Origin: Chamaea fasciata | Lineage: Eukaryota > Chordata > Aves > Passeriformes > Sylviidae | Direction: 5' to 3' | NCBI GenBank assembly: GCA_029207755.1 | Contig: JARCOQ010000006.1 | Span: forward strand, 66,500,093 to 66,564,092 | Length of the DNA: 64,000 nt | Shown here: piece after piece, positions 35,201 through 47,453 of the stretch | How the letters are laid out: every line of letters starts with the position of its first letter | Position numbering within the stretch: the stretch's first letter is position 1 | Translations under genes and position numbers: made by a program | Notes under the pieces: generated by a model | The model's database searches: none | The model's input: only the letters and a program-made list of their open reading frames with translations | What the model was told of the DNA's origin: nothing

Positions 35201-38200
35201 AACTTCTTTTCTCTTGCCCTCACTTTTTTTTTTTTTTTTTTCCTATTGGCAGATCTTTTTGTGACAGAGCACTGTTTCAGTGTCCTCATAAGGATTCTAC
35301 AGAAAAAAATTATTTCTTCTCTTGTCATCTTGAGGTTGATGGCTGCCTTCCCATTTCCTCTTCTGGAAGCTGTCTGTTCCAATACCACAACAGTAAAGAT
35401 TTGGATTCATTAAAACAGCACCGATTCTGGTTGCAGCAGGTTTTAATAGCAGTGAAATGGAAAGATGTTTCACTTGATTTGTCCTGGTCTATTCCCACTG
35501 CCAAGTAATGGCTGGTATCATATTTGTTCAGTCAATCCTACTGGGCCATTTTGGAGCGTGGACAAATCATGAAAAATGGGTGTGGGCACCCATCCATTTT
35601 TTTTTCCTATTGCTGAATCCAGAACTGCTTAATTATGTATATATTGCTGTAAAGGGAAGAATCTTTCTGTCATCATGTACAAAAATGGATGAGGCATCCA
35701 ATCACATAAACTGTTACACCTCTAGAAGCTGTGAAAGGCTGCGAAGGAGGTGAGAGGAGCTCTCTCTAGTTGCAGAGAATTCCCTTACAAGAGGAAAACT
35801 GAACATTCCCATTGCAGTTCTCCCAGATCAGTGTTGTGAGGTAGCTTCCTTTTGCATGCCGCTGGCAGGAGGAAGGTCAGAGGATGATGTGTGGAGCTAA
35901 TAAGGACTGGAGAACTATGCAAGGATGTAGCTGATGGGTCCATAAATGGGTAGACCACCAGCCAAACTCTTCTGAGACACTGGAGGAGATAAACAGAAGT
36001 ACTGGATCTCTGAAACTCAAGTGATCAGTAAGTTGGGTATCTCCCTTCAGCCAGGACAAATGTCTAGGTTTTTCATACCTGTTTATTCCTTGTGTGCAGG
36101 CTAAGGAGGAAAACTTGAAGCTGTCTCTCTCAGTGGAAGCTGGTTGGATTGCTGTGAAAGGGATGGATAAAGTGCCATTCAAAGCTGCACCCAGAACAGC
36201 TTCTGTTTGCTCTTGGTTGATCCCGAAACAGCTGGTCTTGCCTCAGTTAGGCCGGACTTAATGAAAAAAGGAATTAACCACTATTCTTCAGCAACATCAT
36301 CTCCCACATTGTTATGCTTGTAAAAAGAGAGTAAAACAGCAGTGTTTGCCACAGCTTTTCGTGGGCTGTGAGCCCTGAAGGCTCTTGCTGTCATTAAGGG
36401 AGACAGCTGCCTCTTGTGAGGCTACACTGACTCCCCCTCTCTCAGGATTTCACTTAAGGAGTTTGTACATGAGAACGGGTCCTTTGTGCTGTTGTAAGCT
36501 GCCTTACAACAGTGCTGGGCAAATAGTAATGAAGATAGTTTTTGTCTGAAAAAGGAATTACTGTCAAAAAGCATATCCCCACCTTCAAAGTGCCAGAAAA
36601 AAAAAAAAAAATCCTTACAGCTTTCAGGAGCTCTTCCTGACTCTCAAATATACTTGAAGGAAAGATCTTTTACTCAGATCTTTCAGGACTGGAACTATGA
36701 CTGGAGCTAATGCTCTATGAACATTAATGGATTTGATTATTCAAGAATGCCCTCAGTCTACGTGTTCAAAAGCACGTGACTTGTGGCTTCGTTCCCAGGG
36801 TCACAGTGAAAATTCCTTTTGCATTCTTTTCTCCACACAGCATATAGAGTGGCAGCGAGCATTTTCAGTATCTATCATGCCCAAGGGGATAACCCAAAAC
36901 CATCAGAATTTTCCTAGGGTTGTTGTTATCTTTAGAATAATTTTTATTTCATGAAGATAAGCTCACCAAAGATGAATATGTGATAGGATAGATTTCTTCC
37001 ATTGCTAATATGCAGTTAAGTACAAAAATGAATGACAACCACAGAGGGCCAAAAATGTAGTCACCAAATGATTGCTTAAAAATTGCTCAAAAATAGCCTC
37101 AAGGTTTTGAGTAACTATGAAGAAGGCATCTTATGCTTTTGATTAATTCCTGAGTATTTTTACCTGCTCTCTCCCTTTTCTGTATTGTCATCACCAAAAC
37201 GCAAATGGAAACTCCTGCAGATGTGCTCTCCATCTCAAATCCAGGATGGCTTCAAATTTAGGGAGTGCAAGTGGGAGAAGAATTTGGCTGTCCACAGGTA
37301 TAGTTCAAAGTTTATGAAACAAACGCTGTGGTATAACCCTGATTACTAAAGGAACAAGAAGGACCCTGTGGTAACTGGAAGGTTGGAGGAATTAGGGAAG
37401 GTGGCCAGGAGACTTCAGAGGTGGCTGACAGCCTCCATGAGTTCCCCTCAGTCAGCTGAGGTTCCCAGGGGCTGCTGCATCAGTGGGAAGGACCTGCTGT
37501 GCTCCTGCACTTCTGTCACACAGCACAGAGTCTTTATGCAGTGTTTAGGACCCAGCACATAAAACTGGTTTTCAGGGTTCACATTTTTCACTTACGCCAT
37601 CAACAGCTGTAGGAAGAACTAGTAAATTATGTCAGGTGGGGGTTTCTTACAATCTGAGCTGGTAGAAACTGAGAATTTACAAACTCTGCCATATGCAGCT
37701 GCAATGAGCCATCCTCTAACTGGGAAACGGCAAATATCTCAAACCCAGCAATAAATATCTACAAGTTTCTATAACAACAACAGTGCTCAAACACCACTGC
37801 AAGAAAATACTTATTAAGGCCGAGGTCTGCTCCAAATAGAGAGTTAAAGATGCTTGAGCAACCTTTTTTTGAGGCTGAACTTTCCAGAGCTGATTCAACC
37901 CTCCTGTATCTTGAAATTTCTCAGCCAGAGGACTCCCATTCTTATGGTATGAAAGTATTGCCTTAAAACTATCTGTTTAAAATGTAACAGCCTGTAATAG
38001 TAAAAGCCCATGGCTCCAGAACTTTGATTTACAAACCTTTTCAGAAACTTCATTTACTGGGCCAGAGGTTTCTTACACTCTTTGGGAGAGGAAGCAGTGA
38101 TCCCATCTGACTTTATGCTTCTTATTTACAGTCTGAATTAATTCAAGGAGTGCAGCTATTGACATCATTCAGAGAACAGCAAACAGTGGCACAAGGCTGA

Positions 38201-38665
38201 GCCTGTGGGGAGTGCTTCTGATTCTACTTCTGAAAACACATTGTGTGAGCATGAGGTTGAACCTGGGGATTACTACCCCTCTATATTTCTTCTGCTGGGG
38301 TTAGATACGGTATTTGGGTTGTAGATTATTACAAGCAGACACTGAAGATGGGGACACTAGCTGAAGGTGGTGATCCATTACGGTAGGACTTCTGCTGCTG
38401 TTAATTGGTCTTCAGTACGTCCTTCAAGCTGAAACAAGGAGTTTCAGCTGCCTCTTAAACTGGGATGGCCATTAAATATTCACTTGTTTTTTAAAATGTC
38501 TATTTCACTGCAATACTTGTTTTAGCAAAATCATGACAGAGTAATGAATCAGACTAATGAGGCCTCAAAGCTTTATTTCTTTTTCAGGAAGTAGAGGAAG
38601 TTCCATGTAGCTTCTGAGATATTGTTTTATCACTGTGTATCTTGCTAATTAGAAGAGGGTAAAGA
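32224..38665. other. gene-free unique sequence
   Basis: No gene is supported. An 18-T run lies at 35224-35241 and a 15-A run at about 36597-36611. The stretch 34270-34480 (complex, with CTAATTAAA) may be conserved noncoding DNA. Short frames at 33213-33621 (minus), 34513-34824 (plus) and 35071-35508 (both strands) are partly low-complexity and unrecognised. Confidence 0.55.
35224..35241. repeat. 18-T homopolymer
   Basis: An uninterrupted T run. No associated retroposon body was recognised. Confidence 0.9.
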
Positions 38666-38730
38666 GAATAATTTCCATTTTAAAGCTGAAGGACTGAGGC
38701 ACAAATAAAGCCAGACTTATTTAAATTCAC
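38666..38730 (-). mobile_element. possible MIR SINE relic
   Basis: The stretch resembles the antisense MIR 3' half: an AATAATTTCCATTTTA-like block followed by CTGAGGCACA corresponds to the well-known MIR 'ATTTTACAGATGAGGAAACTGAGGCACA' region with scattered mismatches. MIR is a tRNA-derived SINE shared across amniotes, and copies in birds are old and degraded. Only about 60 bp align by eye, so chance similarity remains possible. Confidence 0.4.
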
Positions 38731-39859
38731 CCTAAAAGAACTGGTATCCCAAATGCCAACTTGGCAGACGATGACATCTCTAAATACTTAATAAATAATC
38801 ATGTGGATTATGCTGTGGATGCAATGTGTGGTGTCTGAGAGATGACTAAGCTGAGAAATACAGTCTTTAGAATGCTTGTCTCAAAGGAAGTCTCAGGAAA
38901 TGAATCTTCTTTCTCCAGGGAGTGTTTTGTCCTTGGTCACTTAAATGTCCTCTTAATGCTGGATTTATGAAACTGTGAATTGAAAGAGCCAGCAGTGTAA
39001 GAGCACGATTCCAAGAGGCAGAGAACTGGTTCACATGGCGCAGTCACATGTGCTGGTGTGGAGCTTGAGGGCAGTGAGAGATGCTAGAAAAATATCCTGT
39101 GTCAATTTAGAGTTTGGTGAGGAAATATTTCATTCTACCTTGGATCCCTAATGGATATGGCTTTCATATCTGTGTTCTGAACTTTCAGAGATAGACAAGA
39201 GTAAAAAGAAAATAGAAGAGATTTCAAATCTCGGTGAATATCGGGGGTTTAAAGCTAAAAATAAAATGCATCTATATATATATTTTCAAAAAAAAAAAAA
39301 TAAATGCATCTATACATACATACACATAGCTTGTGAAGGCAGAAAGTGGGAGATTTTTGCTTGAGGTTATATTAGCATCTGTAAATATAATATGGCTTGC
39401 ATGTTGAGAACCTCAAATTATTAGCAAAGGTGTAGCTTAATTGCATGTTGTAAAATCTTTTCTATTATTAATTGGGCTTTTAATAGTGTTTGTGCCCAGG
39501 GAAGCTGTAATCACTTTATGGGCATGGACATTAGGCAGACATTAAAGTGATGCATTAAAAGTTACATGGAGTGGAATTTTCACAGAACTGTAGAGTTTTC
39601 TTCATGTTTAAAGTTTTTGAACCAGAAGTGGAGTGCTTTCTGAAGAACCTGATTCAGAAGGAATCTTAAACCTTGAGCAAGAACTTGGGGTCATGTTGAG
39701 TGGTCTTTTGGAGAAGGTCATGTTGGGAAGACAAACTGGTTCCTTTCAGCTGTATGAGTGAAAAAAGCTCTTGACTTTATGTCTTGTAACCTAAAGTTAA
39801 AATATGTCTGCAAGCAAAATTATCTGTGGATGTGTGTTATGAAATAGAGAAGATCTGGG

Positions 39860-39862
<3 letters not shown>
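38731..39862. other. gene-free unique sequence
   Basis: No gene is supported. An imperfect duplication around 39255-39325 (AAATGCATCTATA repeated, separated by a 13-A run and TA/ATAC repeats) is present. The rest is unique. Confidence 0.6.
39255..39328. repeat. imperfect duplication around a TA/A-rich core
   Basis: Two copies of AAATGCATCTATA-like sequence lie either side of a (TA)n and A-run core. The second is followed by CATACATACACAT. This is likely a slippage-type duplication. Confidence 0.7.

Positions 39863-39891
<29 letters not shown>
39863..39891. repeat. 29-A homopolymer
   Basis: An uninterrupted run of 29 A. It could be the tail of a plus-strand retroposed transcript, but the upstream sequence shows no recognisable gene or SINE body. 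Confidence 0.9.
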
Positions 39892-39895
<4 letters not shown>

Positions 39896-41879
39896 TGCTA
39901 TGATGGGCAGTAAAAGACAGATCTCTTCTGTATTTTCCCAAAAATTTCAGGCAACCTAGAAGGAATCTGCTGGAAAAGTTATGGATGTTTTCATTAAGTC
40001 ACTAAAGCTAGGTGCAAAATCTCTTCCAGTGGTAGTACTGTGCCTGGACCAAGTGTGATGAACAGAGTGAGAGGGCTCACCTCTATGCTCGGAATCTTTT
40101 TGCAGGGGCTTGATTGAATACTTGTCTGAAGGCAAAACAAAACAAAAAACTCCCCCATTAATAGCCAAATGAAACTAGTTCCTTGACAAGTAGTTCTTCT
40201 TAGGTAAATAAAAGACATAGGAGCAAATGGGAAACATTAAATAATGGCCTGAACTGTGAAATTACAGGCAGATGACTTGCCCTTAGTGTACAGGAGAAAA
40301 GGGGTTAATCAAAAAGGGGGGTAACCACAGCATTCCACCTGTGATAGAGAATGTAAATCAGTGGTGAAAATGGTATGCAGAGCTCCAGGGCTTGCTTAAA
40401 TACTTTTTTTTTTCTGCAAGAAAAATTTTAAAAAGGAAGGATTTTATCCCTACAATGCATTTCAAAGGATGTTTTGTGAGCAGCTCAGCCCGGAGGTAGA
40501 GTCAAACAGAATCTGGCCCAAACAATGTCTCTTTTGATTGTGATGTTAAATAGTCATTTTCTGCAATTCTGCATGTATCCAGTTCAATACAATAATACAG
40601 AAATATAGCAATACTGTAGAAATACCTTGGTTAAATTACCATATGAAACAGGAATGCAATGCATGTCCTAAAGACTCAATCCCAGGTTATGAGGGATAAC
40701 TTGAACATTGCCTTTGAGGGAGGGCTGTGGAAGACTCTTGCCATCAAAAGATCCAGTCAGTGTGCCAGGTGTGTGTAGAAAGTGATTATATAAACGGCTG
40801 AAGCCATCATATCACAATATTTCATATCCTGGCCTGCAGAATTGTGGTGGGGTATGTGCGTGCAGGAAACAGATGGGCATTTAAACACAGAGATCATCTT
40901 AGGCAAGATGAGACTTACCTGCCCTAAATTAGATGGCTCAGTCTTAAGTTAGTCAGCCTAAGATCCTAATCTTTATTGAACCAACCTTTGCCATAAGAAA
41001 TCAACAGTGTAAGGAAAATGGTCAATGACATAATGCATAGAAACTACTCGCAGCTGATAGGATTTTGGTAGTTGTAGCTGCAAAGTGAAGTCACTGATGT
41101 GTAAACCACCATCTGAGCATTTTCCTCTGAGTTGAAAGATAAAAAATAATAAGAGAACACATTGTTTTCAAATATGTTGGAATAAAACCAGTAGGCTTTT
41201 TAGCCCTGAGAATGCTGTTGCTCTCCTGGACTCCTTTTTTTTTTTATGACTGCATCCTGGTGTGAGTCAAAATTTTTATGTTTCCCATTGTACCACAGCA
41301 ATGGCGAAATGCCTTGTTTTATCATTTCACTCTTTGATTTTTTTCTTACATTTCTTTTGGAAATTTTTATCACTAAAAAATATTGCTGAGACACACAAAA
41401 GACCAGCTTTCTGGGGAAAAACAAATCTTATCACTCTCTACTGTTTTTGTACCCCACCTCAACCTTTGCCTCAGTCTTTCTTCCCTCAGTTCTTTCTACA
41501 GACCCTGTAAAACGACTGCAGTGATGCTCCTGAGTGTTAGTGATGAAATGAAGGTTTCATAGCAGTGCAGCCAGAAGATCTCTTGGCTGAACTGCAGGCC
41601 AGGTGAAGTTATGGCAGGGGAGTTTGTGATACACTTTTCCACACTGTCCTGCCAGGACAGTGCATACTTTTTCCATGCTCATTTTCCCATTCGGGCTCTG
41701 GATTTTTGTTCATTGAAGCCCAGGTAGAAAGAGGTTTAGATGAGACATTTTCATTTTATTTATTTATTTTTTTTTCACAAAAGCAAAGAACATTTTGAAT
41801 GCTTTTCTTCCAACAGTTTTCTGGAACCATCTGTTTAATGAAAAAAAAAAAACCCAGAATATTTCTTTTCTCATTATTT
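39892..41879. other. gene-free unique sequence
   Basis: No gene is supported. T-rich (TTTA)n sequence occurs at about 41755-41775. Short open frames at 39956-40218 (minus) and 41200-41510 (both strands) have no recognisable content. Confidence 0.6.
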
Positions 41880-42840
41880 AATATTGTATTTTATATAAAA
41901 CTCCGGAGGATTTATTAAACTGAATAATTTCATTGCCTTTTTATAATGAGAAAAGTTTATTAGAGAACACAGGGCCATGAAGCATTTTCCTATAAACACC
42001 TTAATTGGTCCATTTGAGCTTCAGTCCGCTCTTTCCAAGCCATCAAACATGGTCACCTCGTGCACTCCTGATGATGGCTGAGGATGCAGCAGTGCCCTCC
42101 TGGACTGCTTTTAGCTAAACAACCCAAACATGACCTTCAAAATCAATCTGTGCTGAAGAACTGGAGTATTTTGCTTCTTCTGTTGGCTCATGCGTTCCTT
42201 GGAATTCAATTAAATTCCAGAAGTTTATCTTGACAATTAGTGAAAACCTGGCTGTGGAACGGTCATCATGAGTTTTGAACACAATGATTTTGCTGAAATG
42301 GTTAAGAAATTCTGCAGTTTTCAAAGGAAAGGCTCGGGAGTAAAGCATTGTTTAGGTCCGTTGCCCAGGGAATCCACACATTTGTAATGTACACAGAATT
42401 CTGTCACTTGTGCTCCCCACAGGCTTGAAAGATGCACTCACACAATGTTTTTCTCTGTTTTATTACTGATACAGCTGTATCCATCACAAAAATGTTGGAG
42501 TGCATGTGCCCTTTTGCTGCATGATTAAAAGAGAATTATATTGTTTCTTGTCTCAAAACCCCCTTTGGCAACTGTATCTTCTTATTAATTTATTGAAATT
42601 GGCAAGCTGACTGTGTGGGAAGAGGTTCAAGAGTTGCATCAGTTCGATCTGGATTGGTTCCTGACTGGATGTGAGATATTTCTGTTGTAGGCAGCTCACA
42701 CTCAACTCGAAATGCTACCTGCCCATGTTTGGAGCTGCCTGCCATCTGAAACTCTCAGAAGAACAGCTGCAACTGGATCTCAGTTTATGGCATAGAATTG
42801 CTGTAGAGATGCAGTGTTGAATAAATCATGTGTGCTTTTT
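41880..42840. promoter_or_regulatory. strongest candidate conserved noncoding block
   Basis: Nearly 1 kb of complex, repeat-free sequence holds many homeodomain-type cores (TTAATT, TTATTAATTTATT) and a small palindrome GGAATT-6-AATTCC at 42201-42218. CpGs are scattered through otherwise AT-rich DNA. A minus-strand frame at 42115-42348 (77 codons, ATG start) is open and its peptide looks unusually balanced, but I recognise no family and see no splice context. A long-range enhancer or a conserved intronic element is my preferred reading. This is composition-based inference only. Confidence 0.28.
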
Positions 42841-42899
42841 AGGAAAGATACCTGTTAATGTAATTTCCAAAAGCTCTGGTCAGGCCTTAAAGGCTGGGG

Positions 42900-42918
42900 A
42901 AAAAAAAAAAAAAAAAAA
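42900..42918. repeat. 19-A homopolymer
   Basis: An A run followed by purine-rich sequence (GAGAAATCAAGAGAAGAGGG). Low-complexity. Confidence 0.9.
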
Positions 42919-44451
42919 GAGAAATCAAGAGAAGAGGGAGAGAAGCAAAAACAGAAAAGCAATGAAGAAAATTTGATTTTTGTTTAAAGAGTAATTAAAA
43001 TGCTTTTTAAATGACTATCAAGAAAGATAAAGTGTAAAAAGTGATGAATTATGGGAGATGGTTGCAACAAATCTAAAAGCTTATATGAATTGGTTTTGTG
43101 AATGTCCAGGAGGCATTCTAATGATACATAATGTATATAAACCTAAATTTTGAGGTAATAAGGGGAAATCAAGTTATTTTTCTGAACAATATTTTAATGT
43201 TAGGAGACAAAGTCCTGAAAAAAAATCTTCATAGATCTTTCCCTTTTTGACTGTAATACTAATGATAGTGTATACTCCTTGAAATTATGACACTAAATAA
43301 TTTGAATAGACTTGGCCTATGGAATGGTTTGTAAATGTTCTGAAGCAAAATGTTAGTTTATTACTCTGACTCCTGCAAATACAGAATTAAGAAGACCTGT
43401 GGGGGATTTTTGGGGGTTATGGTTTTTGTTTGTTTTTTCTTAAGCTGGTACCCTAAATAGCAGAGTATCTGCTATTGTTGCTAACTGGATGAGGCAGCAC
43501 CTGAAAAAAAATCAGTGGGAAGTAAATTATGCTAGGATAAGAGTGTGTGGCACACTGAAGACAAAGAGAGAGGAGACTACCAAGCCTCCTGAAATCTTTA
43601 GAATGTATAAAACCTTTTCCTATCTTCTTCTCCAGCAGAAGTAGCATCTGGTTTTGGCTATGTACCTGGACACCAGACTTAGAAATATCTGGGCTCCTTC
43701 CTGCCTGAAGAAGAGAGAAAGACACAAGCCAGGTTTTTTGGCTGACCTGCAGACTTCTCATTCAATTTCTTTCTGGTCACATTTCTTGAAGACAGAGCCT
43801 GCTTTACAGCCAGGGTGGTCAGAGCAGCAGTTCCACTGCCGATTCACATTATTTAGATATTTACAGACATGTATGCAAAAGTATTTGTTCAGGTGTTGCA
43901 TCCAGATGAACTCTTGCTCCCTCACAAAAATTGACGCACACCAAAATACTTTGCTGAAATATTCCCAGAAAAGCACGCCAAAATGAATGCATGTTTAGAA
44001 ATACAGGAGGGAATTCCCAAAAGGCTTAGAATTGCTTGGATTATGCTCCCGGATGTTTGTGAGATCTTTCACTGCAGGTAGTGATAAGAAACGAGCTGGC
44101 TTGGCCCATTAGAAAAAAATTTTTAAGTCTTTCTCTTTTTCTTCAGAGTCGGTTGGCAGTGTGTGAGAGGTAGACATTCTTCTGATGTTGGATGGAAATA
44201 CCATCATATGGCTTTCCTGGAATTTAATTGTGAACTTGGACTCTGAGGCAGCCTCTGGGTAACTGGGGAGATGGTAAGTGGAATCACAGATACACACTTG
44301 TTTTTTGCCCTGGTATATTTTTAGTGCATAAGAAGATGGTTCATTCCAGAAGAGTTGTACTGAAGCATCTCATTGTGCTCAGAGAAATTTAGGAAACATG
44401 TACAGTTAAGTAAAGCTGCCTAAGATGATTTGGCACAGCCATTTATCCCTC
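42919..44451. other. gene-free unique sequence
   Basis: No gene is supported. Antiparallel short frames at 43453-43986 lie in ordinary unique sequence without codon bias. Confidence 0.6.
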
Positions 44452-44572
44452 AAAAAAAACCCCCACAAACAAACAAACAAAAAAACCACAAACAAGCAAA
44501 AAGCAAAACAACAAATCAAACAAACAAACAAACAAACAAAACCCCCAAAAAACCAAACCAAAAACTAAAAAA
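44452..44572. repeat. A/C-rich (AAAC)n microsatellite region
   Basis: About 120 bp made almost only of A and C, with clean AAAC arrays at 44467-44480 and 44518-44541 and interspersed A and C runs. Only a few G and T interrupt it. Typical of a decayed tetranucleotide microsatellite, possibly grown from an A-rich tail. Confidence 0.9.
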
Positions 44573-47390
44573 TATTTTACTTTCAAATGAGAAATAAAGA
44601 TACACACATGGCCTTAACACTAGTCTATGAATATTTATGCAGTGCTGATATAGATTAATGTAAGTTTTAACAATGGTGGTATCCAACCTTATGACTAACA
44701 TATATGTCTGAAATGTATATGATGACTGATTATGTATGTCTATACAATTGCAGACATGCATTCTCTCTATAAATATGTATAAATCTGCATGGGGTTTTGT
44801 GTATCATACCTGTCATTTAAATGCACAAAGATACATGGTCTTTACAGAACTTTCCCATTTTGGGAGGTGTTTCCAAGGAAACTCATACCCACTGGGATGC
44901 ATTGGCTTTCAGCACCACAGCCAGGGTGTGACATGTAATTATAAGGGTAAATCCATGTATAAAACCAGAGGCAATTGGCATGTTCTTGCATCCCTGTGTT
45001 AACTCATCCTGCTTAGCATGATAAAATAACAGTGGAGCAGAGATGGCACAAGTTTTTACGTACATAAAAACAGAGTGCAAACCCTTCCCCAGCTGTGGTT
45101 ATGTGCAGGAATCACAGACTCACAATGCTGTGCATTCAATTGCTGTTGTTACTTGGATTAGTTTGAGCTGGGATGTTTACCGTCATGTGTGCTGTAGCCA
45201 CCATTTAAATATCTTTGTTTTTTTTCCTTCGATTACTTCTAAAGTCACTGTGGGACTTTCGTAAATCCTTTACTACAGCACTGAAGTAAGAGGAAAAAAG
45301 AGAGAATACCAACTTTCATAATTTCTCTTAGAAGACAGCATTTCTTGAGAGCTGTGGTTCAGAGCTGCTGATTACTGTGTAACTCATGAACTATTATGTA
45401 ATGAAGTATTTTGCCATATAAGCAATTAAAGGTTCTGTCACCTGTAGGGCTGGTGATTCCAGAACCACATTTGTGTCTTTGTGACTCTTTATGAAGCCAC
45501 ACAATTTTTTGGTGTCTGTTCAGATGCCAGGTTCTTCATTTTCAGCTGGTGCATATTCACAGCGTACAGAAATGGCTAGAAAGAGCCTGAAGCCTCAGGA
45601 AGAATTTCTCAGTAAGTCTGAGGTATCATCCACTGGCTGAGGTCAGGATGGGGTTTGATGGGGGAAACTGAGTATTGTTCTTTCCCCAGCAGTGGGGAAG
45701 ATACTCTTTAAAGGCTCAAGGCAGGAGCCTCCTAAGTGAGCTTGTGTCTGGATATGATTTAAACAATTTCTTGTGTGGAGAGTAAAATTTATTATCTGAA
45801 AAAGCCGTAAAATGACTGCATGTTCTGCACACCCTGGTATTTCAGATCTGTCAAAAGAGGACAGATCTAGTCCGCAATGATGTAGAAACTGAAATACTAA
45901 AATATCTTGCTGTTGAAATAAAATAGCAATAACAGGATGAGATGACAATCAAAAATCTTTTGAAGTTCCAGAAATAGATTTTGCCCTGAACAGAATAGTT
46001 TTGTTTACAAGTAGGATCAAAAATTTACACTAATGGAGAATAGATCTGACTTTCTTCTGATTCCTAATTTCTTATTGTTTGGGCACCTGAGAAGTGCCAT
46101 AGAATGGCTTGGGACTCTGCATCCCAAGCAGATCAGTTGTTTGGTTTTACTGTAATATATGAATAAATTTGGTTTCAGATGGGTATTCATTCTTAACAAA
46201 CAAAAGCCGTTTTACAGCCAAGAAAGGTCTATGATCCCAAGTGCTAAACCCCCAGCTCTGGTCCTTTCAGTGCTCGAAACACTCGAAAATTTGGAAGCGA
46301 CAACAAATTGGTTGTGAAATGAAATCACTCCACCAACATTAGGGGGATTTTGCAAGTAATCCTTGGTTTAGTCACCAGGTTATTTTAACTGTGGCACTCT
46401 GCTTCTGATGCAGGTATTTCCAGCATTGAAAGGAAACTGTGAGTGGAAGCTCTCAGATGCAGCGTGATTAAGTCAAGGATATAAAGATATGGATCTCTGA
46501 GGAGCGAGGACATGAACCCAAGTAGGACTGATTTGCTTTCCAGCTTTTTAAGAGCTCATGTTAAAACACACAGCTCTGTCAATAGAGCTCAAGAGGTAGC
46601 TTTTACATTGCAGCTACATGGTGTCTGTAATAGGGTTCAGTTATCGTGCTAACAGTAAGTGAGGGATCTGCAAAAATTTTCCAGATTTCTAGGAGAAAAA
46701 AATAAAATGAATGCAGTCTGCTTCACATAACTGTCTACAGTGAGCAATAAAATGCCTGTAACAGGGATCATTGCTTCGCACATGGAAAAAAATATAGGTT
46801 TTCTATATACTTGTAATGCATTTGCTTAAAATTTATTGCACATGTATTTAAAATATATATCCCCTGTATAAAATACTGTCTGTTTAAAATGGGACAACTT
46901 TGCCAATTTTCATAATATTTCAAATATGTGTTATAGCGAAATGCATTCAAAGTATCATTAAAATGGATACTTTTGGAACATTTAAATGTGGTTACTCGTT
47001 GTCTTAAGTATCTTTAAAGAAGCAGGTGTGTGGAACATTTTTCAGATACATAACTGAAAAGAACAAAATGGAGATTCCCCCTCCCCTTCTGGGCAACCTG
47101 TGACGAGATTTAGTCCAAAATAATAGTGTACAGCAGGCTGAAGGTACCTTTGTGTCTCATCTCCCTGTGCTCTGTGTAGTAGCAGTATAATATTTTCTAC
47201 TGGCCAGACTCAGTATAAAGTCCTGACTTTTCCATACTCCAATGATGCAAAGTATCCATGGGCTTGGCTAAACACAGATAAACCAGCTTTACAGCTGTTT
47301 TCTGCTGCCAAAGGAGTGTAAAGCAGCTGGAACTTATTGGTAAATCTGGTCTTATATCGTTTCAGTGCCTTCTGAAACCCATGGGGTTGT
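44573..47390. other. gene-free unique sequence
   Basis: No gene, RNA or mobile element is supported. AT-rich stretches occur at 44600-44800 and 46760-46960. Short frames on both strands are unrecognised. Confidence 0.6.
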
Positions 47391-47453
47391 GGGGTTTTTT
47401 TGGGTTTTTTGGGGTTTTTTTGTTTGTTTGTTTGTTTGTTTCTGTTTTTGTTT
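47391..47453. repeat. G/T-rich (GTTT)n microsatellite
   Basis: Alternating G and T runs (GGGGTTTTTTT type) lead into a clean (GTTT)n array at about 47420-47440. It is compositionally the complement of the AAAC region at 44.5 kb, but no longer inverted homology is visible outside the low-complexity part. Confidence 0.9.

Noticed and set aside
42630..42650. Second B-box-like string (AGTTCGATCTGG)
   Set aside because: Poor match and no A box.
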